Assembly (NCBI GenBank): GCA_946811695.1
Contig: OX328126.1
Coordinates: 2,382,771 to 2,446,770 of the forward strand
DNA: 64,000 bases
DNA from: Gonocerus acuteangulatus
Lineage: Eukaryota > Arthropoda > Insecta > Hemiptera > Coreidae
Direction of reading: 5' to 3'
Made by a program: the position numbers and the translations under genes. Shown in pieces: positions 27,900 through 38,378 of the stretch (its first letter is position 1; each line of letters opens with the position of its first letter). The notes beneath the pieces were generated by a model. That model saw only the letters and a program-made list of their open reading frames with translations, made no database searches and was not told where the DNA came from.

Positions 27900-28224
27900 G
27901 CATAAATAGGAAGGTAGGTGGACAAAGAAAGAAAGGGAGCAGGACACATAGTTTTCAAAAAAGAAGGGAAAAGGTAGGGAAAGACATAGAAAGAGAGAGA
28001 GATACAGTAATAAAAAAAAAGAAATAGGAAGGAAAGACGGTGGAGAGATAGAGAAAGAGAGAGAAAAATAAAAAACAGAGAGAGGAAGAAAGGTGGAGAT
28101 AGAAAGAAGGAGAGGGGATAAAAAGCAGAAAGAAGAAGGCCGGTAGAATGAGGGAGAAAGAGAGAGTCAAAGAGGCATAAATAAACAGAAAGAGGAAGGT
28201 GGAGAGGGAGAGTGAGACATAGAG

Positions 28225-28275
<51 letters not shown>
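27900..28275. repeat. purine-rich (GA)n/(GAAA)n tract
   Basis: Almost pure A/G on the plus strand, ending in a regular (GA)n run at about 28227-28273. Long frames of Ser/Leu/Phe on the minus strand are low-complexity artefacts. Such mirror-repeat purine tracts can form triplex DNA. Confidence 0.85.
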
Positions 28276-28276
<1 letters not shown>

Positions 28277-28845
28277 GATGGCTAACGAGATCTGACCGCA
28301 ACGAAAGCGGAACCACAAGAGACCAGCTGATAGGTACCCCTAGTCTGATTAAAGCGAGCTGTTCCTGTAGTTACATTGACGATTAGATGATGGTGACTAA
28401 GTCTAGTCTAAATGTTTTACACCAAGGTACCTCCTTCATGAAATCCACAACCCTACTGGGATAATGTTAACAATATCGACCCCTTAATAATAATCCCAAG
28501 GGTTGGTTTTCCATTTCTCCAGTCTGTTGTAATCAGATATCCCAGAATATAACCATAACACGATAATAGGCTCCCTATCTAGCTAATTGTAGCACTTACC
28601 TATACTCCTCCATTTATTCTAAACAATAATAACCGATGCATTAAAGATTTAGATCAACATTAAGAATATTAACTACTAACTATAGTTGCCAGTCTTAGAG
28701 TGATCCTAATCATGGTAAATATTTACCATTAGATCGTCGGTGAATAAATTGAGTCAAACACCTGCATTAGGAATATCGCGGAATAGTCCTCCTTTCCTGT
28801 GTGTGTATAGTCCTCTTAAATGTTCTCTGCGAGAGGCTTGTTCCC
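28276..28845. other. intergenic, no gene seen
   Basis: Unique sequence leading into the LINE fragment; nothing recognised. Confidence 0.45.
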
Positions 28846-29002
28846 TACGCTGAGAGAGATTGGCAAATACCAGGCAGGATTTAGAAGACGAAGGTTCACT
28901 ACGGATCAGATCTTCTCCCTGAGGATGATGCTGGAGAAATGCAAGGAGTAGGAAATAGTCATGCGTCACCTCTTTCTGGACTTCAAGACAGCGTACGATA
29001 GC

Positions 29003-32000
29003 GGCCGAGAGATAGTGGGGTGAGACAAGGAGATGCCCTAGCATGTCTTGCAACGGAGAGATAGTGGGGTGAGACAAGGAGATTCCCTAGCATGTCTTGA
29101 AGCCGAGAGATAGTGGGGTGAGACAAGGAGATGCCCTAGCATGTCTTGTAGCCGAGAGATAGTGGGGTGAGACAAGGAGATGCCCTAGCATGTCTTGCAG
29201 CCGAGAGATAGTGGGGTGAGACAAGGAGATGCCCTAGCATGTCTTGCAGCCGAGAGATAGAGGGGTGAGACAAGGAGATTCCCTAGCATGTCTTGCAACG
29301 GAGAGATAGTGGGGTGAGACAAGGAGATGCCCTAGCATGTCTTGCAACGGAGAGATAGTGGGGTGAGACAAGGAGATTCCCTAGCATGTCATGCAGCCGA
29401 GAGATAGTGGGGTGAGACAAGGAGATGCCCTAGCATGTCTTGCAACGGAGAGATAGTGGGGTGAGACAAGGAGATTCCCTAGCATGTCTTGAAGCCGAGA
29501 GATAGTGGGGTGAGACAAGGAGATGCCCTAGCATGTCTTGCAACGGAGAGATAGTGGGGTGAGACAAGGAGATTCCCTAGCATGTCTTGCAGCCGAGAGA
29601 TAGTGGGGTGAGACAAGGAGATGCCCTAGCATGTCTTGCAACGGAGAGATAGTGGGGTGAGACAAGGAGATTCCCTAGCATGTCTTGAAGCCGAGAGATA
29701 GTGGGGTGAGACAAGGAGATGCCCTAGCATGTCTTGCAACGGAGAGATAGTGGGGTGAGACAAGGAGATTCCCTAGCATGTCTTGAAGCCGAGAGATAGT
29801 GGGGTGAGACAAGGAGATGCCCTAGCATGTCTTGCAACGGAGAGATAGTGGGGTGAGACAAGGAGATTCCCTAGCATGTCTTGCAGCCGAGAGATAGTGG
29901 GGTGAGACAAGGAGATGCCCTAGCATGTTTTGCAACGGAGAGATAGTGGGGTGAGACAAGGAGATGCCCTAGCATGTCTTGAACCCGAGTGATAGTGGGG
30001 TGAGACAAGGAGACGCCCTAGCATGTCTTGCAACGGAGAGATAGTGGGGTGAGACAAGGAGATTCCCTAGCATGTCTTGCAGCCGAGAGATAGTGGGGTG
30101 AGACAAGGAGATGCCCTAGCATGTCTTGCAACGGAGAGATAGTGGGGTGAGACAAGGAGATTCCCTAGCATGTCTTGCAGCTGAGAGATAGTGGGGTGAG
30201 ACAAGGAGATGCCCTAGCATGTCTTGCAACGGAGAGATAGTGGGGTGAGACAAGGAGATTCCCTAGCATGTCTTGCAACGGAGAGATAGTGGGGTGAGAC
30301 AAGGAGATTCCCTAGCATGTCTTGCAGCCGAGAGATAGTGGGGTGAGACAAGGAGATGCCCTAGCATGTCTTGCAGCCGAGAGATAGTGGGGCGAGACAA
30401 GGAGACGCCCTAGCATGTCTTGAAGCCGAGAGATAGTGGGGTGAGACAAGGAGACGCCCTAGCATGTCTTGAGGCCGAGAGATAGTGGGGTGAGACAAGG
30501 AGATGCCCTAGCATGTCTTGCAACGGAGAGATAGTGGGGTGAGACAAGGAGACGCCCTAGCATGTCTTGAAGCCGAGAGATAGTGGGGTGAGACAAGGAG
30601 AAGCCCTAGCATGTCTTGCAACGGAGAGATAGTGGGGTGAGACAAGGAGACGCCCTAGCATGTCTTGCAACGGAGAGATAGTGGGGTGAGACAAGGAGAA
30701 GCCCTAGCATGTCTTGTAGCCGAGAGATAGTGGGGTGAGACAAGGAGACGCCCTAGCATGTCTTGCAACGGAGAGATAGTGGGGTGAGACAAGGAGACGC
30801 CCTAGCATGTCTTGAAGCCGAGAGATAGTGGGGTGAGACAAGGAGACGCCCTAGCATGTCTTGAACCCGAGTGATAGTGGGGTGAGACAAGGAGATGCCC
30901 TAGCATGTCTTGCAACGGAGAGATAGTGGGGTGAGACAAGGAGACGCCCTAGCATGTCTTGCAACGGAGAGATAGTGGGGTGAGACAAGGAGAAGCCCTA
31001 GCATGTCTTGTAGCCGAGAGATAGTGGGGTGAGACAAGGAGATGCCCTAGCATGTCTTGCAGCCGAGAGATAGTGGGGTGAGACAAGGAGACGCCCTAGC
31101 ATGTCTTGAAGCCGAGAGATAGTGGGGTGAGACAAGGAGACGCCCTAGCATGTCTTGAAGCCCAGAGATATTGGGGTGAGACAAGGAGATGCCCTAGCCG
31201 GTCTTGCAGCCGAGAGATAGTGGGGTGAGACAAGGAGATGCCCTAGCAGGTCTTGCAGCCGAGAGATAGTGGGGTGAGACAACGAGACGCCCTAGCATGT
31301 CTTGCAACGGAGAGATAGTGGGGTGAGACAAGGAGATGCCCTAGCATGTCTTGCAGCCGAGAGATAGTGGGGTGAGACAAGGAGACGCCCTAGCATGCCT
31401 TGCAGCCGAGAGATAGTGGGGTGAGACAAGGAGACGCCCCAGCATGTCTTGCAGCCGAGAGATAGTGGGGTGAGACAAGGAGAAGCCCTAGCATGTCTTG
31501 CAGCCGAGAGATAGTGGGGTGAGACAAGGAGACGCCCTAGCATGTCTTGCAGCCGAGAGATAGTGGGGTGAGACAAGGAGAAGCCCTAGCATGTCTTGTA
31601 GCCGAGAGATAGTGGGGTGAGACAAGGAATCGCCCTAGCATGTCTTGCAGCCGAGAGATAGTGGGGTGAGACAAGGAGAAGCCCTAGCATGTCTTGTAGC
31701 CTAGAGATAGTGGGGTGAGACAAGGAGACGCCCTAGCATGTCTTGCAGCCGAGAGATAGTGGGGTGAGACAAGGAGAAGCCCTAGCATGTCTTGTAGCCG
31801 AGAGATAGTGGGGTGAGACAAGGAGACGCCCTAGCATGTCTTGCAGCCGAGAGATAGTGGGGTGAGACAAGGAGAAGCCCTAGCATGTCTTGCAGCCGAG
31901 AGATAGTGGGGTGAGACAAGGAGACGCCCTAGCATGTCTTGCAGCCGAGAGATAGTGGGGTGAGACAAGGAGAAGCCCTAGCATGTCTTGTAGCCGAGAG

Positions 32001-32335
32001 ATAGTGGGGTGAGACAAGGAGATGTCCTAGCATATCTTGCAGCCGAGAGATAGTTGGGTGAGACAAGGAGATGCCCTAGCATGTCTTGCAGCCTAGAGAT
32101 AGTGGGGTGATACAAGGAGACGCCCTAGCATGTCTTGAAGCCGAGAGATAGTGGGGTGAGACAAGGAGAAGCCCTAGCATGTCTTGTAGCCGAGAGATAG
32201 TGGGGTGAGACACGGAGATGTCCTAGCATATCTTGCAGCCGAGAGATAGTTGGGTGAGACAAGGAGATGCCCTAGCATGTCTTGCAGCCGAGAGATAGTG
32301 GGGTGAGACAAGGAGACGCCCTAGCATGCCTTGCA
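29003..32335. repeat. 49-bp minisatellite derived from RT motif B, about 68 copies
   Basis: The unit is about GAGAGATAGTGGGGTGAGAC plus AAGGAGATGCCCTAGCATGT and CTTGCAGCC. In one frame it reads DSGVRQGDALACLAAE, the RT motif (SGVRQGDxLSC) that belongs between motifs A and C of the surrounding LINE. As 49 is not a multiple of three, the frame shifts with each copy. Variants (CAACGG/CAGCCG, GATGCCC/GATTCCC/GACGCCC/GAAGCCC) alternate regularly in parts, giving a 98-bp higher-order repeat. Confidence 0.95.
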
Positions 32336-32625
32336 GCCGAGAAGCAGTGCGCTGCTCAGCTATTCAGCAAAGGCTCACCCTCTTTAACAGCACGGTCCAG
32401 CTTTCAGGGTACGCAGATGACTTGGACATTGTGGCCAGATCGGAGCGGTCCCAGAAACAGGCATTCCTAACTCTTGAGACAGAAGCTAAGCTTCTTGTTA
32501 ATGAAGAGAAGAGCAAGTAATTAAGAGTTGGAGGTATAGAAGCAGGCCCTAGATAGTTTGAAGTTGGGCTGTATAAGTTTGAGAGGGTCAACAGCTTTGT
32601 ATACCTGGGGACTGAGGTTAATGCA

Positions 32626-32982
32626 GTGAGTGCCATCACCCAGGAGATCAACAGGAGAATTGCAGCGGAAAACCGATACTTCTTTGGGCTCTCCAGACAC
32701 TTCAGGAGCCGATATCTCCCTAGCGGAAACAAGATCAATCAGTATAAAACGTTGGTCCGGCCAGTCTTAACTTATGGTTCGGAAGCTTGGGCTACAACTA
32801 AAGCAGACGACTCACGAATCTTGACTTTTGAAAGAACTACACTTAGAAGGATCTTTGGTCCCGTTAGAGACGGGGATGCATGGAGGCGACGGAAGAATGC
32901 ACAGCTGTATTGGTTAAATGGGGATATAGATGCTGCCAAATTCATTAAGATAGGAAGGTTTCGCTGGGCGGCCATGTGGTGA
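32626..32982 (+). pseudogene. LINE reverse transcriptase C-terminal fragment
   Basis: Open frame of 118 codons with the segment after the RT catalytic core common to many insect LINEs: INRRIAAENRYFFGLSRHF, LVRPVLTYGSEAW, RRIFGPVRDGDAWRRR, FIKIGRFRWAAMW. Further homologous sequence continues in other frames to about 33180 (a GRPNMRWDD motif at about 33050-33075, and QDRAIWLGLLE near 33135-33170), so the copy is frameshifted. No independent function is expected. Confidence 0.88.
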
Positions 32983-33215
32983 GAATGAAGGATAGCGATG
33001 TGACCAATAAGATACTGATCGATAAGATGCTCGGAAAACGGAGAGTTGGCAGACCAAACATGAGATGGGACGATGCTGTCAACTCAGATGCGCGAGACCT
33101 ACTGGGAGCTAGGAACTGCTAAAGCTGCTGCTCAGGACCGAGCCATCTGGCTGGGGCTTTTAGAGGCGGCCCAGACTCGGTGACGGGTTGTTGCGCCGGA
33201 TATGATGATGATGAC

Positions 33216-34365
33216 ATTTGAACCTAAGACCTTTCACAGGCTGAAGCACGTCTAAACTGCAGCAATTTGAAAGCAGTTTAAGTGAGGCCCAGAAGGCATT
33301 CTTAAGTTGAGGCTAGTGACGTGAAACGTGTAGAACACCAAATAAAGGGATGTCAATGAGAAGTTTTTTAAATGTGTGATATTCTGCAAATTAAAAATAC
33401 ATTGACCAGAATAAAGGGTCACAATCTTGTAAGTTATCAAATAGTCATAATTGCATACAATATAAGTTCAAAACAAAAATTTCAATAAGACCACTCTAAG
33501 CGGAGAAAATGAAACTTTCAGTTAAAGAAGGGTTGGTTTCCTTTTTTTGAAGGTTAAATATTAAGATTTTCTATTCTAACTTTTGCAAACCACACCACCG
33601 ATAATAATATGGAAACACGCAATTCTAGAATGAACAATAATCTTAAATGTTTTTGTTTTCAATTTAAAACGGGAATGTAAACTATTACTTTGAATATCAG
33701 AGCAGGTATTAAATAGCTTAGAAATAATGAAAGTAATGGAGACTGAAGGATATTAACTTTCCCTGGTAATTCCGTTCCTACTTATAAAGATAGAATAGTA
33801 AACCAGGTTCATTGTTCCTGGGGATTATTGAAGGAGGGTAATTATCTTATTTTATTACTATTGTTTGGCGAATGTTTAAGTATTTCCATTTTATGTTTTT
33901 ATCCAAGCAGATTCTTTACGAGGTCATTAAAATGCTTTCTCTTTGGCAATTAAGTTGGAGTTTTTCTCGAATTTTCATCTCTCTTCTGGGCTAACGACAA
34001 TTCTTCTTTTTACAATTCGTGAAATAATGGGTAATTGTAAGGATATCACATTAGCTCGTTGAATGGGTTTCCTTTCATCAAGAATCTTCTTGGTCAGTGA
34101 CAATGCAAAGAAGTCAGACTTGCAGGAACTCCGTCATCTTAGTGTGTGTCCACAACTTGGTATTCCTGGTGACATTTCGAAACCTTGGAATAGTTATAGG
34201 AATTTTATTTTTTTATTGCTGGACCGCAATAAATGGCACTGTTATTAAATAAATTATAATAGATGACAATAAGAAAATAAATTCAAAAAGAATAAAATAG
34301 GAAATAAAAATAAAACAAGATAAAATATTGTTAAAAAATGAAAGAGTATCGTAAAATGAGGTCAC
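33216..34365. other. intergenic, no gene seen
   Basis: Unique AT-rich sequence between the LINE and the 46-bp array. Open frames are short and without recognisable domains. Confidence 0.5.
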
Positions 34366-34826
34366 ATTAGTACAGCGTGGTGATAAAAGTACAAACATAT
34401 ACTCCTAGGATATTAGTACAGCGTGGTGATAAAAGTACAAACATATACTCCTAGGATATTAGTACAGCGTGGTGATAAAAGTACAAACATATACTCCTAG
34501 GATATTAGTACAGCGTGGTGATAAAAGTACAAACATATACTCCTAGGATATTAGTACAGCGTGGTGATAAAAGTACAAACATATACTCCTAGGATATTAG
34601 TACAGCGTGGTGATAAAAGTACAAACATATACTCCTAGGATATTAGTACAGCGTGGTGATAAAAGTACAAACATATACTCCTAGGATATTAGTACAGCGT
34701 GGTGATAAAAGTACAAACATATACTCCTAGGATATTAGTACAGCGTGGTGATAAAAGTACAAACATATACTCCTAGGATATTAGTACAGCGTGGTGATAA
34801 AAGTACAAACATATACTCCTAGGATA
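34366..34826. repeat. 46-bp minisatellite, 10 virtually identical copies
   Basis: The unit is GATATTAGTACAGCGTGGTG plus ATAAAAGTACAAACATATAC and TCCTAG. Starts 34411 and 34457 give the period. I see no substitutions between copies, so the expansion is very recent or an assembly collapse/expansion point. Confidence 0.95.
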
Positions 34827-34926
34827 TTTTCATTTCACTCATATCAAAGGGTCGAACTTTGCCCAATGATTGTGAAATGAAAAATATATGCCTAAATTCT
34901 TGCGTCTTCGCTCTCAAACAATTATA

Positions 34927-34927
<1 letters not shown>

Positions 34928-34977
<50 letters not shown>
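34928..34977. repeat. (TA)n microsatellite
   Basis: TA run directly at the left end of the Helitron-like element. Confidence 0.9.
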
Positions 34978-34979
<2 letters not shown>

Positions 34980-34988
<9 letters not shown>

Positions 34989-35650
34989 AAAAAAATCACG
35001 TGTCTGTCTGTTTTTCTGTTTGTCTGTTTGTTTGCTCCTTATACAAATCTACACCGTTTGACCGATTTTGACCAAACTTGGAATAATGGTAAGTCTTGAT
35101 ACGATAAATCTCCTAGGCTAGGTCAAAAAAATCTACCAGCTGTCTGTCTGTACGTTTGTCCCTCATAAAAATCCACACCGTTCGTCCGATTTTGACTAAA
35201 CTCGGTACACATGTAGATCTTAATCTGGGGAGTGTCGTAGGCTAAGTCAAAAACGTCTACCAGCTGTCTGTCTGTATGTTTGTCCCTTATACAAATCCAC
35301 ACCGTTCGTCCGATTTTGACTAAACTCGGTACACAGGTAGATCTTAATCTCAGTGCCGTAGGCTAGGTCAAAAAAATCTACTAGCTGCCTGTCTGTATGT
35401 TTGTCCCTTATACAAATCCACACCGTTAGACCAATTTTTACGAAACTTGGTATACATGTATGTCTTGATACGGGGGGGTGTTATAGGTTAGGTCAAAGTC
35501 GTCTAGGACTCACAGTTGGGAGACCACGGGTTCATAACAGTTACAGATTCGTGTTATTAAATTTTAATAATACTTATTTGGTTTCTAATTTATTTAGGCT
35601 TTTCTATATGCAGAAAGTAGGTGTAGCATGGCACGCCGGGTAACGGCTAG
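34980..35650 (+). mobile_element. Helitron-like non-autonomous element with internal repeats
   Basis: The left end (ATATAAAAAAAATCACGTGTCT) resembles the 5' end of the Helitron at 53234, and the right end GCCGGGTAACGGCTAG|T resembles its 3' end (GCCGGGTCAGCTAG|T). Inside are about four copies of a roughly 120-bp segment with ACACCGTTCGTCCGATTTTG, ACTAAACTCGGTACA and TCTGTCTGTATGTTTGTCCC. No coding sequence. Ends are less certain than for the 53234 element. Confidence 0.55.
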
Positions 35651-35659
35651 TTTATATAT

Positions 35660-35755
35660 ATATACACGGCAGGTCGACATCTGGGGATAGTTCTCAACGG
35701 GCCCTGGAATGAGAAAAATCCGTCCAGTAGGTGGGGATCGAACCCGTTAATTGTA
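35660..35755 (-). repeat. truncated SINE
   Basis: The minus strand contains box B-like GGTTCGATCCCCACC followed by a body matching the 57248 SINE (GAGAAAAATCC, CCAGGGCCCGTTGAG, CAGATGTCG). Confidence 0.55.
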
Positions 35756-35779
35756 ATTGTTCTATTATTCGAAAGTATA

Positions 35780-35905
35780 TGCCTTATAATTAGCAGTTGG
35801 TTACGTTGTCTACACATGCATGCGTCTTGTTTAGTGATTAGGTGTCCGCGAGTAAACAAAGAGTGGCCAATTCGGAGTCGAGTTAAAACTAAGTCTTCCA
35901 TCAGG
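35780..35905 (-). pseudogene. LINE RNase H / C-terminal fragment (minus strand)
   Basis: The minus strand encodes LVLTRLRIGHSLFTRGHLIT, the pattern LTRLRIGHTxxTHxxLL near the C-terminus of Jockey-type LINE proteins, here followed by a stop-rich tail. Nothing else of the element is seen nearby. Confidence 0.7.
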
Positions 35906-36840
35906 TTCCCTATACTGCTGCTTGGTCATTCCAGCACTGTTCGTTTAATTTCTCAAAGTTGATAGTACTGTACCATGCTGTTTGCCAAAGATTTACCATT
36001 TTGCTCGTTTAAGATGTCATTATATCGATCTTTATTGCTTTCCGTGTCGATTTAGTTAATATTATTGAGAAACATTTAACATCTGGGTGGATGAGACCTT
36101 AAAAAGAAACGATAGAAGGTCAAGAATCATAAACCTCTACAGTATCTGCCTCTCTGGCCTCTCGGATACGTGACTTCTTTTGTGTTTGTGTTTAACAGCG
36201 TATCAACGATTAGGCTACTAAAAACGGGCTAACTATAGGTTGCCACCATTTTATAATGCCAACAGCAAGTGTTCGGTCACCCTTTCTGGTACTAGCCACG
36301 CCCGACGTTGCTTAACACTATATTTACCAGACCAGTCATGTTGACTGGTCGTGCAATTTAAATTCAAACTTCCTACTACATATAAAATTTGCTTTCCTAA
36401 ATGATGTTATGACATTTTCAGCTATACATGAGAATACATTTAATTACCTCAATGTTAGGTACTTTATATATACCTATTAGTAACAAAGATATTTTTTGTT
36501 ATTGACATTTATACAAGTACCAGGTTTGGTAAATCTAGTCTTAACGGGAGCTGCGTGCATTCAACGTAGCTACGGCCTTTGGCAAATACGGGACTCTTAT
36601 TATAATTATTAGTATTATTATAAACAAATTAAACGATATTGGTTTATTTTTATACCTTAAAAAAGATGAGAGCTAAGGTCCCAGAACGTTGTTATTTATT
36701 AGATGGTGTTCCGCTTTATGGCGATGTACACCTTACATTTTATCTATGTTATTAGAAATAGAACAAGAGACATTATAACATTATTCTAGCGAAATTCTTG
36801 GACACGACTAACAGAAAATAAACTCCGTGCTATCAAACAT
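35906..36840. other. intergenic, no gene seen
   Basis: Unique AT-rich sequence; no domain or repeat recognised. Confidence 0.45.
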
Positions 36841-36842
36841 AC

Positions 36843-37055
36843 AGTAAAAGAATGGCCATCCAGTTCCCGTGTAAACCGAAGAGAAGAAGTTGTTTTGACC
36901 CGCTTAAGGATTGGTCATTCTCGACTTACTCACAGTTACTTAATGACGAGACAAGTACAGCCGCAATGTGAAATATGTAACACTACTCTTACGATAAAAC
37001 ACTTACTCAGAGAATACCTACACAACTATGGATTATACGAACCCAGAACATTGTA
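36843..37055 (+). pseudogene. LINE RNase H / C-terminal fragment (plus strand)
   Basis: The plus strand encodes EEVVLTRLRIGHSRLTHSYL followed by QPQCEICNTTLTIKHLL, that is, the LTRLRIGH block and the Cys-x2-Cys...LTxxHxL motif of Jockey-type LINE C-termini. A second, independent fragment of the same class as 35780-35905. Confidence 0.75.
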
Positions 37056-37614
37056 AGACATTCAACAAGTAGTGAGTCCGTTGGAGTTTTAGTGGATTCT
37101 TCCGAAGCAACAAATGTAATATGCAGTGAGTTGGTTGTTTGTAGTTCCGTTTGCTCCTACAAAAACCCCCTAAAGGCTTGAAATATTGAGACGAACAGCC
37201 TCCCCATTGATTTAAGAAGGCTTTCCAAACCTTAAAGCTCTCTTTTAAAAGATAAATCTCCAAGAAAATATATTCCTACATATGTTTCACATCCATTTTT
37301 AAACTGTGCTATTAATTTTCACATCGCACACACTTTCTAAAATAGATTCACTGCAGAGTAGTCTGGTAATACACTTCACAAAATACAGTAAGAACAACAA
37401 TTATCATTCTTGAACAATAAAACCATTGGGTTTTCTACAAAAAAAAATTAACTAAGAAAACATTGTAAGGAGTAACTATTTATTATTTATCATAGTTATT
37501 TGGATTATTAGTTTAATTAAGAGGATCTCATAAGAATGCTTTTCAAGATCCCAATAATAGTAGCTTACAAGTTATATATAAGTAGCTAGTTGACACACAA
37601 CGTGCCATGCTCCC
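37056..37614. other. intergenic, no gene seen
   Basis: Unique AT-rich sequence upstream of the 84-bp array. Confidence 0.45.
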
Positions 37615-38378
37615 CATCAGTATCATTGACTCGTTAGAATATTGTATACTCCTTGCATTTATATCCCAGCTGCACTGCAATACTTCCAGACTATGCAGGT
37701 TTAGTATCATCTACTCCTTAAAATATTGTAAATTCCTTGCATTTATATCCTAGCTGCACTGCAATACTTCCAGACTATGCAGGTTTAGTATCATCTACTC
37801 TTTAGAATATTGTATACTCCTTGCATTTATATCCCAGCTGCACTGCAATACTTCCAGACAATGCAGGTTTAGTATCATCTACTCTTTAGAATATTGTATA
37901 CTCCTTGCATTTATATCCCAGCTGCAATGCAATACATCCAGACTATGCAGGTTTAGTATCATCTACTCCTTAAAATATTGTATATTCCTTGCATTTATAT
38001 CCCAGCTGCACTGCAATACTTCCAGACAATGCAGGTTTAGTATCATCTACTCTTTAGAATATTGTATACTCCTTGCATTTATATCCCAGCTGCACTGCAA
38101 TACATCCAGACTATGCAGGTTTAGTATCATCTACTCTTTAGAATATTGTATACTCCTTGCATTTATATCCTAGCTGCACTGCAATACATCCAGACTATGC
38201 AGGTTTAGTATCATCAACTCCTTAAAATATTGTATATTCCTTGCATTTATATCCTAGCTGCACTGCAATACTTCCAGACTATGCAGGTTTAGTATCATCT
38301 ACTCTTTAGAATATTGTATACTCCTTGCATTTATATCCTAGCTGCACTGCAATACATCCAGACTATGCAGGTTTGAAA
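37615..38378. repeat. 84-bp tandem array, about 9 copies
   Basis: The unit is about TTAGTATCATCTACTCTTTA, GAATATTGTATACTCCTTGC, ATTTATATCCCAGCTGCACT, GCAATACTTCCAGACTATGC, AGGT. Starts 37701 and 37785 give the period. The last copy joins the following 39-bp array without spacer. Confidence 0.93.

Larger units (their letters stand above)
28846..33215 (+). mobile_element. decayed LINE (non-LTR retrotransposon) with an array inside its RT domain
   Basis: 5' part (28846-29002): translation in shifting frames gives KYQAGFRRRR, TTDQIFSLRMMLEKC and HLFLDFKTAYDS, that is, reverse transcriptase motifs up to motif A. 3' part (32336-33215): GYADDLDIV (motif C, YADD) with ETEAKLLVNEEKSK, then the C-terminal region INRRIAAENRYFFGLSRHF, YKTLVRPVLTYGSEAW, FERTTLRRIFGP and GRFRWAAMW, ending with a GATGATGATGA tail near 33200. 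Between the two lie about 68 copies of a 49-bp unit derived from motif B. Frameshifts and stops make it a pseudogene. The clade is not assigned; the C-terminal pattern is widespread in insects. Confidence 0.88.

Noticed and set aside
27743..28318. Ser/Leu/Phe-rich frame of 191 codons on the minus strand
   Set aside because: Translation of a purine-rich (GA)n tract; low complexity.
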